NCBI GenBank assembly: GCA_937894725.1
Contig: CALAYL010000021.1
Span: 1 to 59,119, forward strand
From: an uncultured Bacteroidota bacterium
Lineage (GTDB): Bacteria > Bacteroidota > Bacteroidia > Chitinophagales > LD1
Direction of reading: 5' to 3'
DNA: 59,119 bases
The stretch's first letter is position 1. Each line of letters begins with the position of its first letter. The position numbers were made by a program, and so were the translations under genes. Below the pieces are notes generated by a model, which did no database searches, had not been told where the DNA came from, and saw nothing but the letters and a program-made list of their open reading frames with translations. This document shows positions 25,598 through 34,038 of the stretch, piece by piece.

Positions 25598-28120
25598 ATG
25601 GATAATATCCTTTATTTAATCCCATTTTTTGGCGTTATCGCTATCATTTACATGGCTGTGTTGTCGTCATGGGTTACTAAGCAAGACGCTGGTGACGAAA
25701 AAATGCAAGGCATAGCGCAAGCCATAGCCGAAGGAGCAATGGCCTTTTTGAAAGCTGAATATAAAATTTTAGCTGTATTTGTGGTGATAGCAGGTGCAGC
25801 ATTGGGTGTACTTTCGCAAATGCCGAAAGTAGCTGAGCACTCAAGTATTTTGATTGTAGCTTCGTTTGTAATAGGTGCTGCGTTTTCAGCTATTGCTGGA
25901 AATATAGGTATGCGTATCGCTACTAAAGCGAATGTACGTACAACCCAAGCCGCTCGTACTAGTTTGGCCAAGGCTTTGAAAGTGAGCTTTGCAGGTGGTA
26001 CTGTAATGGGACTTGGTGTAGCGGGCTTAGCGGTATTTGGATTGAGCTTTTTATTCATCTTGTTTTTCCATTTGTTTATGGGGGGTACATTTAATGCCGA
26101 GAATGGTCACATTATGACCAAAGTATTAGAAGTATTGGCTGGATTTTCTTTAGGAGCAGAGTCTATTGCTTTATTTGCACGTGTGGGTGGTGGCATCTAC
26201 ACCAAAGCAGCCGATGTGGGCGCTGACTTAGTAGGTAAAGTAGAGGCAGGTATTCCAGAAGATGATCCGCGCAATCCAGCGACTATCGCAGATAACGTAG
26301 GTGATAACGTAGGTGACGTAGCCGGTATGGGAGCAGACTTGTTTGGCTCGTATGTAGCTACCATTTTAGCAGCTATGGTTCTCGGAAACTACATTATAGC
26401 GGAGCCGTCAAATACCTTTACTGGTTTTGGTGGTATCGGCCCTATCGTATTGCCGATGATGATAGCTGGTTTAGGTATTATATGGTCTATAGTGGGTTCA
26501 TGGTTGGTAAGTGTAAAAGATGACAATGGCGATGTGCAAAAAGCATTAAACATTGGCAATTGGGTATCGCTTGCTTTGACAGCCGTTTCTACTTATTTTA
26601 TTATAAAGTGGATGTTGCCTACCGAAATGAATATGAACTTCTTTGGTGAAGGTTTGAGAGTAGTTACGTCTAATGGCGTATTTATCTCTACCATCATCGG
26701 TTTGGTTGTAGGTCTTTTGATTTCATCTATCACAGAATACTACACGGCATTAGGCACAAAGCCAGTAATGGGTGTAGTTCGCCAATCGGCTACAGGAGCA
26801 GCGACCAACATTATTGCGGGTCTTTCATTAGGTATGATGAGTACTTGGATGCCTATCGTATTGTTTGCTGGAGCTATCATTGGTTCGTATCATTTTGCCG
26901 GTTTTTATGGAGTAGCTATAGCCGCAGGAGCTATGATGGCTACTACCGCTATGCAATTGGCGATAGATGCTTTCGGGCCCATCGCAGACAATGCAGGAGG
27001 AATAGCTGAAATGGCTGGCTTGCCAGAGGAAGTGAGAGGAAGAACAGACGTGTTAGATTCTGTTGGAAATACAACTGCTGCAATCGGCAAAGGATTTGCG
27101 ATAGCTTCAGCTGCACTTACTGCTTTGGCATTGTTTGCGGCTTATGTCACGTTTACGGGTATTGATGGTATCAACATTTTTAAAGCACCAGTATTGGCGT
27201 GTTTATTTGTTGGTGGTATGATACCTGTAGTTTTCTCTGCCTTGGCCATGAGCTCTGTGGGCAAAGCGGCTATGGATATGGTAAACGAAGTAAGAAGGCA
27301 ATTTAGAGAAATACCAGGCATTTTGGAAGGTACAGGAAAACCAGAATACGATAAGTGCGTAGAGATTTCGACTAAAGCGGCTTTGAGAGAAATGATGTTG
27401 CCAGGGGCTATTACCATTTTGACTCCGATAGCCGTAGGTTTGGTTATGGGTGCGGAGTGTTTGGGTGCTTATATGGCGGGTGTAACGGTATCGGGTGTGC
27501 TTTGGGCCATCTTCCAAAACAACGCTGGTGGTGCATGGGATAATGCTAAAAAATCGTTTGAAAAGGGAGTGGATATCAATGGAGAGATTTTCTACAAAAA
27601 ATCTGAGCCACACAAAGCTGCTGTAACAGGTGATACAGTAGGTGATCCATTTAAAGACACCTCTGGCCCTTCGATGAATATCCTGATAAAATTGACTTCG
27701 CTAGTAGGTTTGGCCATAGCGCCACTTATCGCAGTACCATCATTCACAGATGGAGGTGGTGCATGTTGCAAAATGGAGCAAACGACTACTTGTTGCGCTA
27801 AGGATAAAGGAGGGAAATTTGCTAAAATGGAAGAATGTGCTTCAAAAAAATCTTGCTGTACTAAGGGCGAAGAAGCAAAGTGCTGTGATAAACCTGAATG
27901 TGGTACCGAAAAATCTTGTTGCAAAAAAGACAAAAAAGCGGATTGCTGTGCTAAAGATAAAGAAATGAAGAGTTGCGGTGATAAAAAAGATTGTGGTGCC
28001 GAAAAATCTTGTTGCAAAAAAGACAAAAAAGCAGCATGCTGTACTAAAGGAGATAAAGCAACATGCAGTCACTCGGGTGAAGCACCCGAAGGATCAGCAC
28101 CCGAAAAGCACCCTAAATAA
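25598..28120 (+). CDS. hppA: Membrane-integral pyrophosphatase (ion-pumping) with a cysteine-rich tail
   Basis: An 840-residue M-PPase that couples pyrophosphate hydrolysis to H+ or Na+ export. Catalytic segments are intact: KAADVGADLVGKVEAGIPED, DDPRNPATIADNVGDNVGDV, and NAGGIAEMAGLPEEVRGRTD. The GNTTAAIGKGFAIAS segment has Ala where K+-independent enzymes have Lys, which indicates a K+-dependent enzyme. The conserved core ends near IAPLIAVPSF (about residue 715). It is followed by about 124 residues with 21 cysteines, eight of them as CC pairs, and many Lys/Asp/Glu, unlike the short C-terminus of typical M-PPases. In known structures the C-terminus faces the outside. The tail includes an internal duplication (see 27902-28032). 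Confidence 0.95.
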   Translation: MDNILYLIPFFGVIAIIYMAVLSSWVTKQDAGDEKMQGIAQAIAEGAMAFLKAEYKILAVFVVIAGAALGVLSQMPKVAEHSSILIVASFVIGAAFSAIAGNIGMRIATKANVRTTQAARTSLAKALKVSFAGGTVMGLGVAGLAVFGLSFLFILFFHLFMGGTFNAENGHIMTKVLEVLAGFSLGAESIALFARVGGGIYTKAADVGADLVGKVEAGIPEDDPRNPATIADNVGDNVGDVAGMGADLFGSYVATILAAMVLGNYIIAEPSNTFTGFGGIGPIVLPMMIAGLGIIWSIVGSWLVSVKDDNGDVQKALNIGNWVSLALTAVSTYFIIKWMLPTEMNMNFFGEGLRVVTSNGVFISTIIGLVVGLLISSITEYYTALGTKPVMGVVRQSATGAATNIIAGLSLGMMSTWMPIVLFAGAIIGSYHFAGFYGVAIAAGAMMATTAMQLAIDAFGPIADNAGGIAEMAGLPEEVRGRTDVLDSVGNTTAAIGKGFAIASAALTALALFAAYVTFTGIDGINIFKAPVLACLFVGGMIPVVFSALAMSSVGKAAMDMVNEVRRQFREIPGILEGTGKPEYDKCVEISTKAALREMMLPGAITILTPIAVGLVMGAECLGAYMAGVTVSGVLWAIFQNNAGGAWDNAKKSFEKGVDINGEIFYKKSEPHKAAVTGDTVGDPFKDTSGPSMNILIKLTSLVGLAIAPLIAVPSFTDGGGACCKMEQTTTCCAKDKGGKFAKMEECASKKSCCTKGEEAKCCDKPECGTEKSCCKKDKKADCCAKDKEMKSCGDKKDCGAEKSCCKKDKKAACCTKGDKATCSHSGEAPEGSAPEKHPK
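27902..28032 (+). repeat. 38-bp direct repeat in the cysteine-rich tail of hppA
   Basis: Bases 27902-27939 and 27995-28032 are identical except for one position (GGTACC versus GGTGCC at the start). The copies are 93 bases apart and in the same frame, so the tail carries two copies of a 'EKSCCKKDKKA' module. Slippage between such copies could change the number of cysteine modules. Confidence 0.8.
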
Positions 28121-28191
28121 GCTTAGAATTGCTTAATAGGAGCATAATAGGCATATAAATGACCAAGAAATAAATAGCAAAACCAGCTAGC

Positions 28192-28224
28192 AAAGCCGTC
28201 TGAATTTTTTAGACGGCTTTTTTT
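28192..28224 (+). terminator. Rho-independent terminator after hppA
   Basis: A 10-bp perfect stem AAAGCCGTCT / AGACGGCTTT with a 9-base loop is followed by further T residues. It stands 71 bases after the hppA stop and before the rpmH promoter, so it separates the two units. Confidence 0.9.
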
Positions 28225-28246
28225 GACATATAAGTGAGGGTAAGTA

Positions 28247-28276
28247 TTTGAAATGTTGAAAAAATGTTTACTTTTG
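28247..28276 (+). promoter_or_regulatory. Promoter of rpmH-rnpA
   Basis: TTTG at 28247-28250 and TACTTTTG at 28269-28276 match the Bacteroidota -33 and -7 boxes (TTTG and TAnnTTTG) with an 18-nt spacer. The rpmH start is 65 bases downstream, which leaves room for a short leader of about 55 bases. Confidence 0.7.
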
Positions 28277-28340
28277 CCATCCCTTTGTGTAAAAGCAGGG
28301 AGAAATCATTAGATAAAAAACAAAATTTAAACGATAAAGG

Positions 28341-28496
28341 ATGAAAAGGACGTTTCAACCCAGCAGAAGAAAAAGAACGAACAAGCACGGTTTCAGACTT
28401 AGAATGAGTACCAACAATGGACAAAAAATCATCAAGCGCAGAAGAGCAAGAGGTCGTAAAAAACTTACCGTATCTGACGAAAGACGTCTCAAGTAG
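28341..28496 (+). CDS. rpmH: 50S ribosomal protein L34
   Basis: A 51-residue basic protein, MKRTFQPSRRKRTNKHGFRL at the start and KKLTVSDERRLK at the end, with the invariant KRTFQPS, KHGFR-RM and GRK-L-V segments. It is a structural component of the large subunit. The final 80 bases overlap the start of the rnpA reading frame in another phase. A good promoter stands upstream. Confidence 0.97.
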   Translation: MKRTFQPSRRKRTNKHGFRLRMSTNNGQKIIKRRRARGRKKLTVSDERRLK

Positions 28497-28935
28497 TACG
28501 TTTGATGCTGGGCTATTGGGCTCGTCCGTTACTTTTAAAAGAGAGGAACGACTCAAGCGCAAGTTAATCATCGAAAAATTATTTACCGAGGGTAAGGCTA
28601 TACATCAGTATGGACTTACCCTTGTGTTTTTAGCCACGCCCTTGCCTACGTTTTACCCAGCCCAAGTGGCATTTTCTGTTTCTAAAAAACAATTTAAACA
28701 CGCTACTGATCGCAATCTATTGAAGCGAAGGCTGCGCGAAGCGTATCGGCATCAAAAGGCTGCACTCTATACACAGCTTCAAGCCAATCAACTCCAGATG
28801 GCGTTTTGCTTCATTTATAAATCGAAAGAAAAGGCTAGCTACGAAGAAATATATAGTAGTATGAAAAATCTGATAGCTGCCTTACTACTTAAGATAGTTT
28901 CCAAAAATCAATCCAACATCTCCGCTCCAAAATAA
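28417..28935 (+). CDS. rnpA: Ribonuclease P protein component (possibly N-terminally extended)
   Basis: The protein subunit of RNase P, which helps the catalytic RNA to trim tRNA 5' ends. The family core begins at FKREERLKRKLIIEKLFTEG and contains the RNR signature in HATDRNLLKRRLREAYR. The ATG at 28417 gives 172 residues, with about 40 residues before the core that are encoded by DNA shared with rpmH. The only in-frame alternative start codon before the core is TTG at 28516. The 3' end overlaps the convergent serS by 28 bases. The RNA subunit gene is not in the window. Confidence 0.93.
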   Translation: MDKKSSSAEEQEVVKNLPYLTKDVSSSTFDAGLLGSSVTFKREERLKRKLIIEKLFTEGKAIHQYGLTLVFLATPLPTFYPAQVAFSVSKKQFKHATDRNLLKRRLREAYRHQKAALYTQLQANQLQMAFCFIYKSKEKASYEEIYSSMKNLIAALLLKIVSKNQSNISAPK

Positions 28936-30179
28936 GATTGTAACGCCTTTGGAATTTTAATACCCTCTGGCGTCTGGTGATTTTCTAATATGCCAGCTAA
29001 AATCCTTGGCAACGCTAGTGCACTGCCGTTGAGGGTGTGGCAGAGTTGGAGTTTTTTGTTCTCATCACGGTAACGAGTCTTGAGTCGGTTGGTTTGAAAG
29101 GTTTCAAAATTAGACACCGAACTCACCTCTAGCCAGCGCTGCTGTGCCGTGCTATATACCTCAAAATCGAAGGTAAGTGCCGATGCGAAACTCATATCGC
29201 CAGCACATAGACGCAAGATGCGATAGGGTAGTTCCAATGCCTGTAAAAGCCCTTCTACATGTGCACACATTTCGTTGAGCGTATCATACGATTTTTCGGG
29301 AAGTTGAACCTGCACTATCTCTACTTTATCAAACTGATGCACACGATTGAGTCCTCGCACATCTTTGCCATACGAGCCAGCCTCTCTTCGGAAGCATGGA
29401 GAGTAAGCCGCCATCTTGATAGGCAATTGTTTTTGCTCAAAAATCTCATCACGTACGATATTCGTTACAGGCACTTCGGCCGTAGGTATCAAAAAAAGAT
29501 TATCTACAGTGGCGTGATACATCTGTCCCTCTTTATCGGGTAGTTGTCCGGTAGCAAAAGCCGAAGCTTCATTGACCATGAGTGGTGGTGAGACTTCGAG
29601 ATAGCCTGCCTCCGTAGCTTTATCCAAAAAAAATGAAATCAAGGCTCGTTGCAATTTTGCGCCTTTCCCTCTGAAAACAGGGAAACCAGCCCCCGTGATT
29701 TTTGCGCCTAGTTCAAGGTCAAAAAGGTCATATTTTTTAGCCAATTCCCAATGCGGCAATGCGCCTTCAAAAAGTGTGGGGATGTCGCCTACTTGTTTTA
29801 TTACCTCATTATCTTCGGCTACTTTACCAGCGGGTACGGTGGCAGATGGTAGATTAGGTAAAATGACCAATAAATCATTTTGTTCTTTTTCCAAAGCTGC
29901 GTATTGCAGTGTGAGTTGCGCACTTTCGTCTTTAAGTGCTATGCTCTCTTGTTTTTTGGCTTCAGCTTCATCTTTTTTACCTTCTTTAAACAGGCCGCCT
30001 ATTTCTTTTGCAATCGTATTTTCGCGATTGCGAATATCGTCCAACTTGATTTGTATAGCCCTTCTAGCCTCATCGGTATCCAATATTTTATCAACCAAGG
30101 CTACCTCCGCAAAGTTTTTGTGACGTAATCTTTCTTTTACAAAATCGGGCTGCGCACGCAGCAGTTGAATCTCTAACAT
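28908..30179 (-). CDS. serS: Seryl-tRNA synthetase
   Basis: A 423-residue class II synthetase that charges tRNA-Ser. The N-terminal coiled-coil arm (about 30-110, DDIRNRENTIAKEIGGLFKE) is followed by motif 2 with YSPCFRREAGSYGKDVRGLN and motif 3 in LNGSALALPRILAGILENHQ. Family-typical length. Convergent with rnpA by 28 bases. A TACTTTTG box (30199-30206, minus) is a candidate -7 element. Confidence 0.97.
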   Translation of the reverse strand: MLEIQLLRAQPDFVKERLRHKNFAEVALVDKILDTDEARRAIQIKLDDIRNRENTIAKEIGGLFKEGKKDEAEAKKQESIALKDESAQLTLQYAALEKEQNDLLVILPNLPSATVPAGKVAEDNEVIKQVGDIPTLFEGALPHWELAKKYDLFDLELGAKITGAGFPVFRGKGAKLQRALISFFLDKATEAGYLEVSPPLMVNEASAFATGQLPDKEGQMYHATVDNLFLIPTAEVPVTNIVRDEIFEQKQLPIKMAAYSPCFRREAGSYGKDVRGLNRVHQFDKVEIVQVQLPEKSYDTLNEMCAHVEGLLQALELPYRILRLCAGDMSFASALTFDFEVYSTAQQRWLEVSSVSNFETFQTNRLKTRYRDENKKLQLCHTLNGSALALPRILAGILENHQTPEGIKIPKALQSYFGAEMLD

Positions 30180-30198
30180 AGCATGAAAATTTGAAGTG

Positions 30199-30206
30199 CA
30201 AAAGTA
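30199..30206 (-). promoter_or_regulatory. Candidate -7 box for serS
   Basis: On the minus strand TACTTTTG fits TAnnTTTG and stands 20 bases before the serS ATG. No TTTG is seen at the -33 position. Confidence 0.3.
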
Positions 30207-30233
30207 GTAATTTTAGTTGGGAGTATTGCTACC

Positions 30234-30977
30234 TTGTATTTGCATATCCAATCCTTTTTCCGAAGTTTACCCAAAATCACGCTTATCTACTCTCTTGCAA
30301 TTATACTGCCTAGCTATAATCCACCTAAAGGCTGGATAGATCGTGTAATTGCTGAATTTAACGGGCTAGTAGCGGACTTACCTAACGAAAAAATAGCCTT
30401 GTATATTGTCAATGATGGCTCGGCTGAAAAGATTGCAGACACTGAATTTGCAGATAGTGCAATTTTTATTTTAAACAGAAATCAAAATCGTGGTAAAGGC
30501 TTCACGCTACGTGAAGGCGTAAATATGACTGCGGCAGATAAAATTATCTATACCGATATAGATTTTCCGTATCAAAGAGCGAGTTTTTTGGCGGTGTATA
30601 ATGCGTTAGCCAGTGCCGACTTAGCCATAGGGGTGCGTGCTGAAGATTACTATCACCACATGCCCAAAATCAGGGTTTGGGTATCGAAGTCCTTTCGGGT
30701 TATGATACGGTTTATGCTCAATATCCCTACCGATGATACGCAGTGCGGTCTCAAGGGCTTTAATACCAAAGGCAAAAGTGTGTTTCTATGTACAACTATA
30801 GATCGCTATTTATTCGATTTAGAGTTTGTTTTTCTCGCTGCAAAACGCAAACTTAATATCGTCAAAGTACCCGTAACACTGAGAGAAGGTGTGGTATTAT
30901 CTAAACTCAATATGCGAATTTTAGCTACAGAAGCGCTCAATTTTTTAGGGCTTTTTGTGCGGTCGATTTTTTCTTGA
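30234..30977 (+). CDS. Family 2 glycosyltransferase (DPM/DolP-glucosyltransferase-like)
   Basis: Up to 247 residues. Visible GT-A motifs are IILPSYNPPKGWIDRVI (nucleotide site), LYIVNDGSAEK, RNQNRGKGFTLREGV, and KIIYTDIDFPYQ (metal-binding DxD). The acceptor part contains VWVSKSFRVMIRFML and DDTQCGLKGFN. It probably transfers a sugar from a nucleotide to a lipid carrier. No ATG precedes the first motif; the frame is open from 30195 and offers only TTG at 30234 or 30240, so the start is uncertain. It is divergent from serS and upstream of tatA. Confidence 0.85.
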   Translation: MYLHIQSFFRSLPKITLIYSLAIILPSYNPPKGWIDRVIAEFNGLVADLPNEKIALYIVNDGSAEKIADTEFADSAIFILNRNQNRGKGFTLREGVNMTAADKIIYTDIDFPYQRASFLAVYNALASADLAIGVRAEDYYHHMPKIRVWVSKSFRVMIRFMLNIPTDDTQCGLKGFNTKGKSVFLCTTIDRYLFDLEFVFLAAKRKLNIVKVPVTLREGVVLSKLNMRILATEALNFLGLFVRSIFS

Positions 30978-31066
30978 TTATTACCAAATTAGCGATAGGG
31001 CATACAATTCCGTTTTCCGTTTTGCTTTTTCAAGGAACTAAATAGCTATTTATCTCGTTTTATTCT

Positions 31067-31074
31067 TATTTTTG
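31067..31074 (+). promoter_or_regulatory. Candidate -7 box for tatA
   Basis: TATTTTTG fits TAnnTTTG and lies 18 bases before the tatA ATG. No good -33 box is visible. Confidence 0.3.
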
Positions 31075-31091
31075 CTTGAAATATCAAAATT

Positions 31092-31310
31092 ATGTTTGGA
31101 TTAGGAACACCCGAAGTTATCATCATCATTGTCGTAGTTTTATTGCTTTTTGGTGGTAAAAAAATACCAGAATTGATGCGTGGTTTAGGTCAAGGTGTGC
31201 GTGAGTTTAACTCTGCTAAAGCGAGTATTAAAACAGAGCTTGAAGAGGGTATGCGCCAAAAACCAACACCTGTACAGCCTACCGAAAAGAAAGAGGAAGA
31301 AACTGTCTAA
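31092..31310 (+). CDS. tatA: Sec-independent protein translocase subunit TatA
   Basis: A 72-residue single-pass membrane protein. It has MFGLGTPEVIIIIVVVLLLF as membrane helix, a GGKKIPELMRGLGQGVREF amphipathic helix with the invariant F-G-x-K-x-L/I-P-E pattern, and a charged C-terminal tail rich in Glu and Lys. It forms the pore of the twin-arginine pathway. The other Tat subunit, TatC, is not in this window. gatA follows 44 bases downstream. Confidence 0.95.
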   Translation: MFGLGTPEVIIIIVVVLLLFGGKKIPELMRGLGQGVREFNSAKASIKTELEEGMRQKPTPVQPTEKKEEETV

Positions 31311-31354
31311 TTTTCGGTCTTAATAATTTTCTTTCATTTTTTATCGTACCTACT

Positions 31355-32773
31355 GTGTCTGAGTCTATCACTATATCTAATGTCAAAGCGAGTTTGATAA
31401 CTGGCCAAACCAATTTATCGGCTATTGTAGCTGACTTTATTGCAAAAATCGAAGCGAAGAAACAGCTCAATGCTTTTCTAGAAGTTTTTGAAGAAGAGGC
31501 GAAAGTGAGCGCTAAAGCACTCGATGAAAAGCGAGCAGGAGGTCAGCCCTTAGGCAAGCTTCATGGCTTAGTGATAGGCATCAAAGACAATATTTGCTAT
31601 AAAGGGCATAAGGTATCTGGTGCATCTAAAATTTTAGCAGGATTTGAATCTATATTTTCGGCTACTGTGGTGGAAAGATTGTTGGCAGAAGATGCTATCA
31701 TCATAGGTCGTTTAAACTGCGATGAGTTTGCGATGGGGTCGAGCAATGAAAATTCGGCTTACGGTCATGTACGTAATGCGCTAGACGAAAGTCGAGTACC
31801 CGGAGGCTCATCGGGTGGGTCGGCAGTAGCGGTGCAGGCAGGGCTTTGTCATGCGAGTTTGGGTAGCGATACAGGTGGCTCTATCCGCCAGCCAGCTTCT
31901 TTTTGTGGAGTAGTAGGGTTAAAGCCTACCTATGGCAGAGTATCTCGTCATGGACTTTTGGCGTATGCTTCTAGTTTTGATCAGATAGGCCCTTTTACAC
32001 AAAATGCCGAAGATATGGCCTTGATCATGGAGGTAATAGCGGGTGCAGACGAATTTGATAGTACGGCTACACAGCGTCCTGTACCTAGTTATAGCACTGC
32101 GACTTTTGATAAAAAAGCAAAAATCGCAATCCTTTCAAGCACGATAGACCATGCGGGTATAGATGCCGATGTGAAAAATGCAGCTAATGAATTTATAGAC
32201 AAACTCAGGGCAGATGGACATACGGTAAGCGAAGTAGCGTTTAGTTTGATGGACTATTTGATAGCTACCTACTACGTACTCACTACCGCAGAGGCTTCGT
32301 CAAATCTTTCTCGCTATGATGGCGTGCATTTTGGTTATCGCTCACCCAATGCAACGGATATGGATAGCGTGTATAAAAAATCGCGTAGCGAAGGTTTTGG
32401 GAAAGAAGTGAAAAATAGAATCATACTTGGCACATTTGTGTTGAGCTCTGGATACTATGATGCTTATTATGCTCGCGCTCAAAAAGTGAGAAGAATGTTA
32501 GTCGAGCAAATCGAAACTATATTTAAAGAATACGATTTTATCTTGATGCCTACGGCACCCTCTGTAGCATTCAAAATCGGTGAAAAATCCGATGATCCAT
32601 TGGCTATGTACTTGGCAGATATTTACACGGTATTAGCTAATCTAGTGGGTACACCAGCGATATCGCTCCCAGTAGCGAAAGATGCTGCTGGTTTGCCTAT
32701 TGGTATGCAACTCATGAGTGCAAAATTTGAAGAAGCTAAGTTATTAGCCTTCTCAAAAGCGCTAGGATATTAG
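31355..32773 (+). CDS. gatA: Glutamyl-tRNA(Gln)/aspartyl-tRNA(Asn) amidotransferase subunit A
   Basis: A 472-residue amidase-signature enzyme that releases ammonia from glutamine for the transamidation of misacylated tRNA. The catalytic Lys is in LVIGIKDNICYKGHKVSGAS, the Ser/cis-Ser pair in PGGSSGGSAVAVQA and LGSDTGGSIRQPASFCG. It starts with GTG at 31355. The gatB and gatC partners are not in this window. Confidence 0.96.
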   Translation: MSESITISNVKASLITGQTNLSAIVADFIAKIEAKKQLNAFLEVFEEEAKVSAKALDEKRAGGQPLGKLHGLVIGIKDNICYKGHKVSGASKILAGFESIFSATVVERLLAEDAIIIGRLNCDEFAMGSSNENSAYGHVRNALDESRVPGGSSGGSAVAVQAGLCHASLGSDTGGSIRQPASFCGVVGLKPTYGRVSRHGLLAYASSFDQIGPFTQNAEDMALIMEVIAGADEFDSTATQRPVPSYSTATFDKKAKIAILSSTIDHAGIDADVKNAANEFIDKLRADGHTVSEVAFSLMDYLIATYYVLTTAEASSNLSRYDGVHFGYRSPNATDMDSVYKKSRSEGFGKEVKNRIILGTFVLSSGYYDAYYARAQKVRRMLVEQIETIFKEYDFILMPTAPSVAFKIGEKSDDPLAMYLADIYTVLANLVGTPAISLPVAKDAAGLPIGMQLMSAKFEEAKLLAFSKALGY

Positions 32774-32853
32774 GCACTAAAACAACATGTGTATAGTCTT
32801 AATTACTTTTATTTTGGCAAAATACAACTAACTAGCGATAAGATAAGCTGGGC

Positions 32854-33972
32854 TTATACATTAATCATCACCGGCATGATAAGCATCAAGAGGTCTTCTT
32901 CTGCATCATGCTCTATAGGTCTGATTACGCCCGCTCTGGTAGGCGTAGAGAGTTCAATTACAATTTCTTTGCTGCTCAATACACCCAACATTTCTATCAA
33001 AAAACGTGCATTGAAAGCGATGTCCATATCGTTTCCTTCATACACACAAGCCAAACGCTCATGTGCTTCGTTAGAGAAGTCAAGATCTTGAGCCGAAATT
33101 TTCAATTCGCTACCAGCTATAGAAAACACGACTTGGTAGGTAGTTTTGTTTGAGTAGATAGAGATTCTACGAAGTGCATTTTGCAATTCGAGACGCTCAA
33201 TAGTGAGTAGATTGCCATTGCCAGTAGGTATTACAGCATTGTAATCTGGGTATTGTGCATCAATCAATCGACAAATAAGATTTGTATTGTCGAAGCTGTA
33301 AAAAGCATTTGATTTATTGAAAGCTACTTTTACAGCAACTTCAGAGTGTGGCAATGAGCTTTTCAAAAGCGTCAATGCTTTTTTAGGCATGATAAAGCTA
33401 GCTGCCTTAGGACTCTTTACATCTGTGCGGATTAGTTTCACCAACTTGTGTGCATCAGTAGCTACAAGGGTAGTGCCTTCTTCATCTGTTTGAAAAAGCA
33501 CTCCTGTCATAGCAGGGCGCAGATCATCGTTTGATACCGCAAATAGGGATGATGAAATAGACTCAGACAATACTGCTGCTGAGATACTCACTTCTGCGGT
33601 GTCATCGGCTTGAGGTATTTTAGGAAAATCACTTGGGTTTTCTCCGCTGAGTTTATAGTTACCTGTTTCTGATACGATTTCTACAGCAAAGGTCTTCTCA
33701 TCTACTTTAAACGTCAACGGCTGCTCCGACAATGTTTTGAGCGTTTCGAGTATCATCTTAGCTGGGATAGCTATTTTGCCGTTATCCTTAGATTCTACAC
33801 CTAGCTCGGTACTCATTGAGGTTTCAAGGTCGGTAGCTGATACGCGGAGTGTGCCTCCTTTTATTTCAAACAAAAAGTCTTCTAATATAGGCAACACAGA
33901 GCTTGAGTTTACCACTCCACTAATGAGTTGGAGGCTTTTTAGCAATGCTGAGGTGGATACGATAAAGTTCAT
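32854..33972 (-). CDS. dnaN: DNA polymerase III beta subunit (sliding clamp)
   Basis: A 372-residue ring protein that holds the polymerase on DNA. The start MNFIVSTSALLKSLQLISGV and ISSSLFAVSNDDLRPAMTGV match the family, as does the C-terminal LIMPVMINV (clamp-loader and polymerase-binding end, normally M-P-x-R-L). Three clamp domains of about 120 residues each. In this genome it is not beside dnaA. Convergent with gatA. Confidence 0.96.
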   Translation of the reverse strand: MNFIVSTSALLKSLQLISGVVNSSSVLPILEDFLFEIKGGTLRVSATDLETSMSTELGVESKDNGKIAIPAKMILETLKTLSEQPLTFKVDEKTFAVEIVSETGNYKLSGENPSDFPKIPQADDTAEVSISAAVLSESISSSLFAVSNDDLRPAMTGVLFQTDEEGTTLVATDAHKLVKLIRTDVKSPKAASFIMPKKALTLLKSSLPHSEVAVKVAFNKSNAFYSFDNTNLICRLIDAQYPDYNAVIPTGNGNLLTIERLELQNALRRISIYSNKTTYQVVFSIAGSELKISAQDLDFSNEAHERLACVYEGNDMDIAFNARFLIEMLGVLSSKEIVIELSTPTRAGVIRPIEHDAEEDLLMLIMPVMINV

Positions 33973-33993
33973 AACAGTAGTAGTTTAAGAGGA

Positions 33994-34026
33994 CAAATAT
34001 ATATAAAGAGTTGGATAATTTTCAAA
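33994..34026 (-). promoter_or_regulatory. Candidate promoter of dnaN
   Basis: On the minus strand TATATTTG (33994-34001) fits the -7 box and TTTG (34023-34026) the -33 box. The spacer is 21 nt, slightly long. The dnaN ATG is 22 bases downstream. Confidence 0.4.
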
Positions 34027-34038
34027 ACTGCGTAAATG

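Noticed and set aside
27592..28026. Long minus-strand frames opposite the cysteine-rich tail of hppA
   Set aside because: The repetitive Cys/Lys codons give Thr/Phe/Gln-rich stop-free frames on the other strand. They have no initiation context or family.
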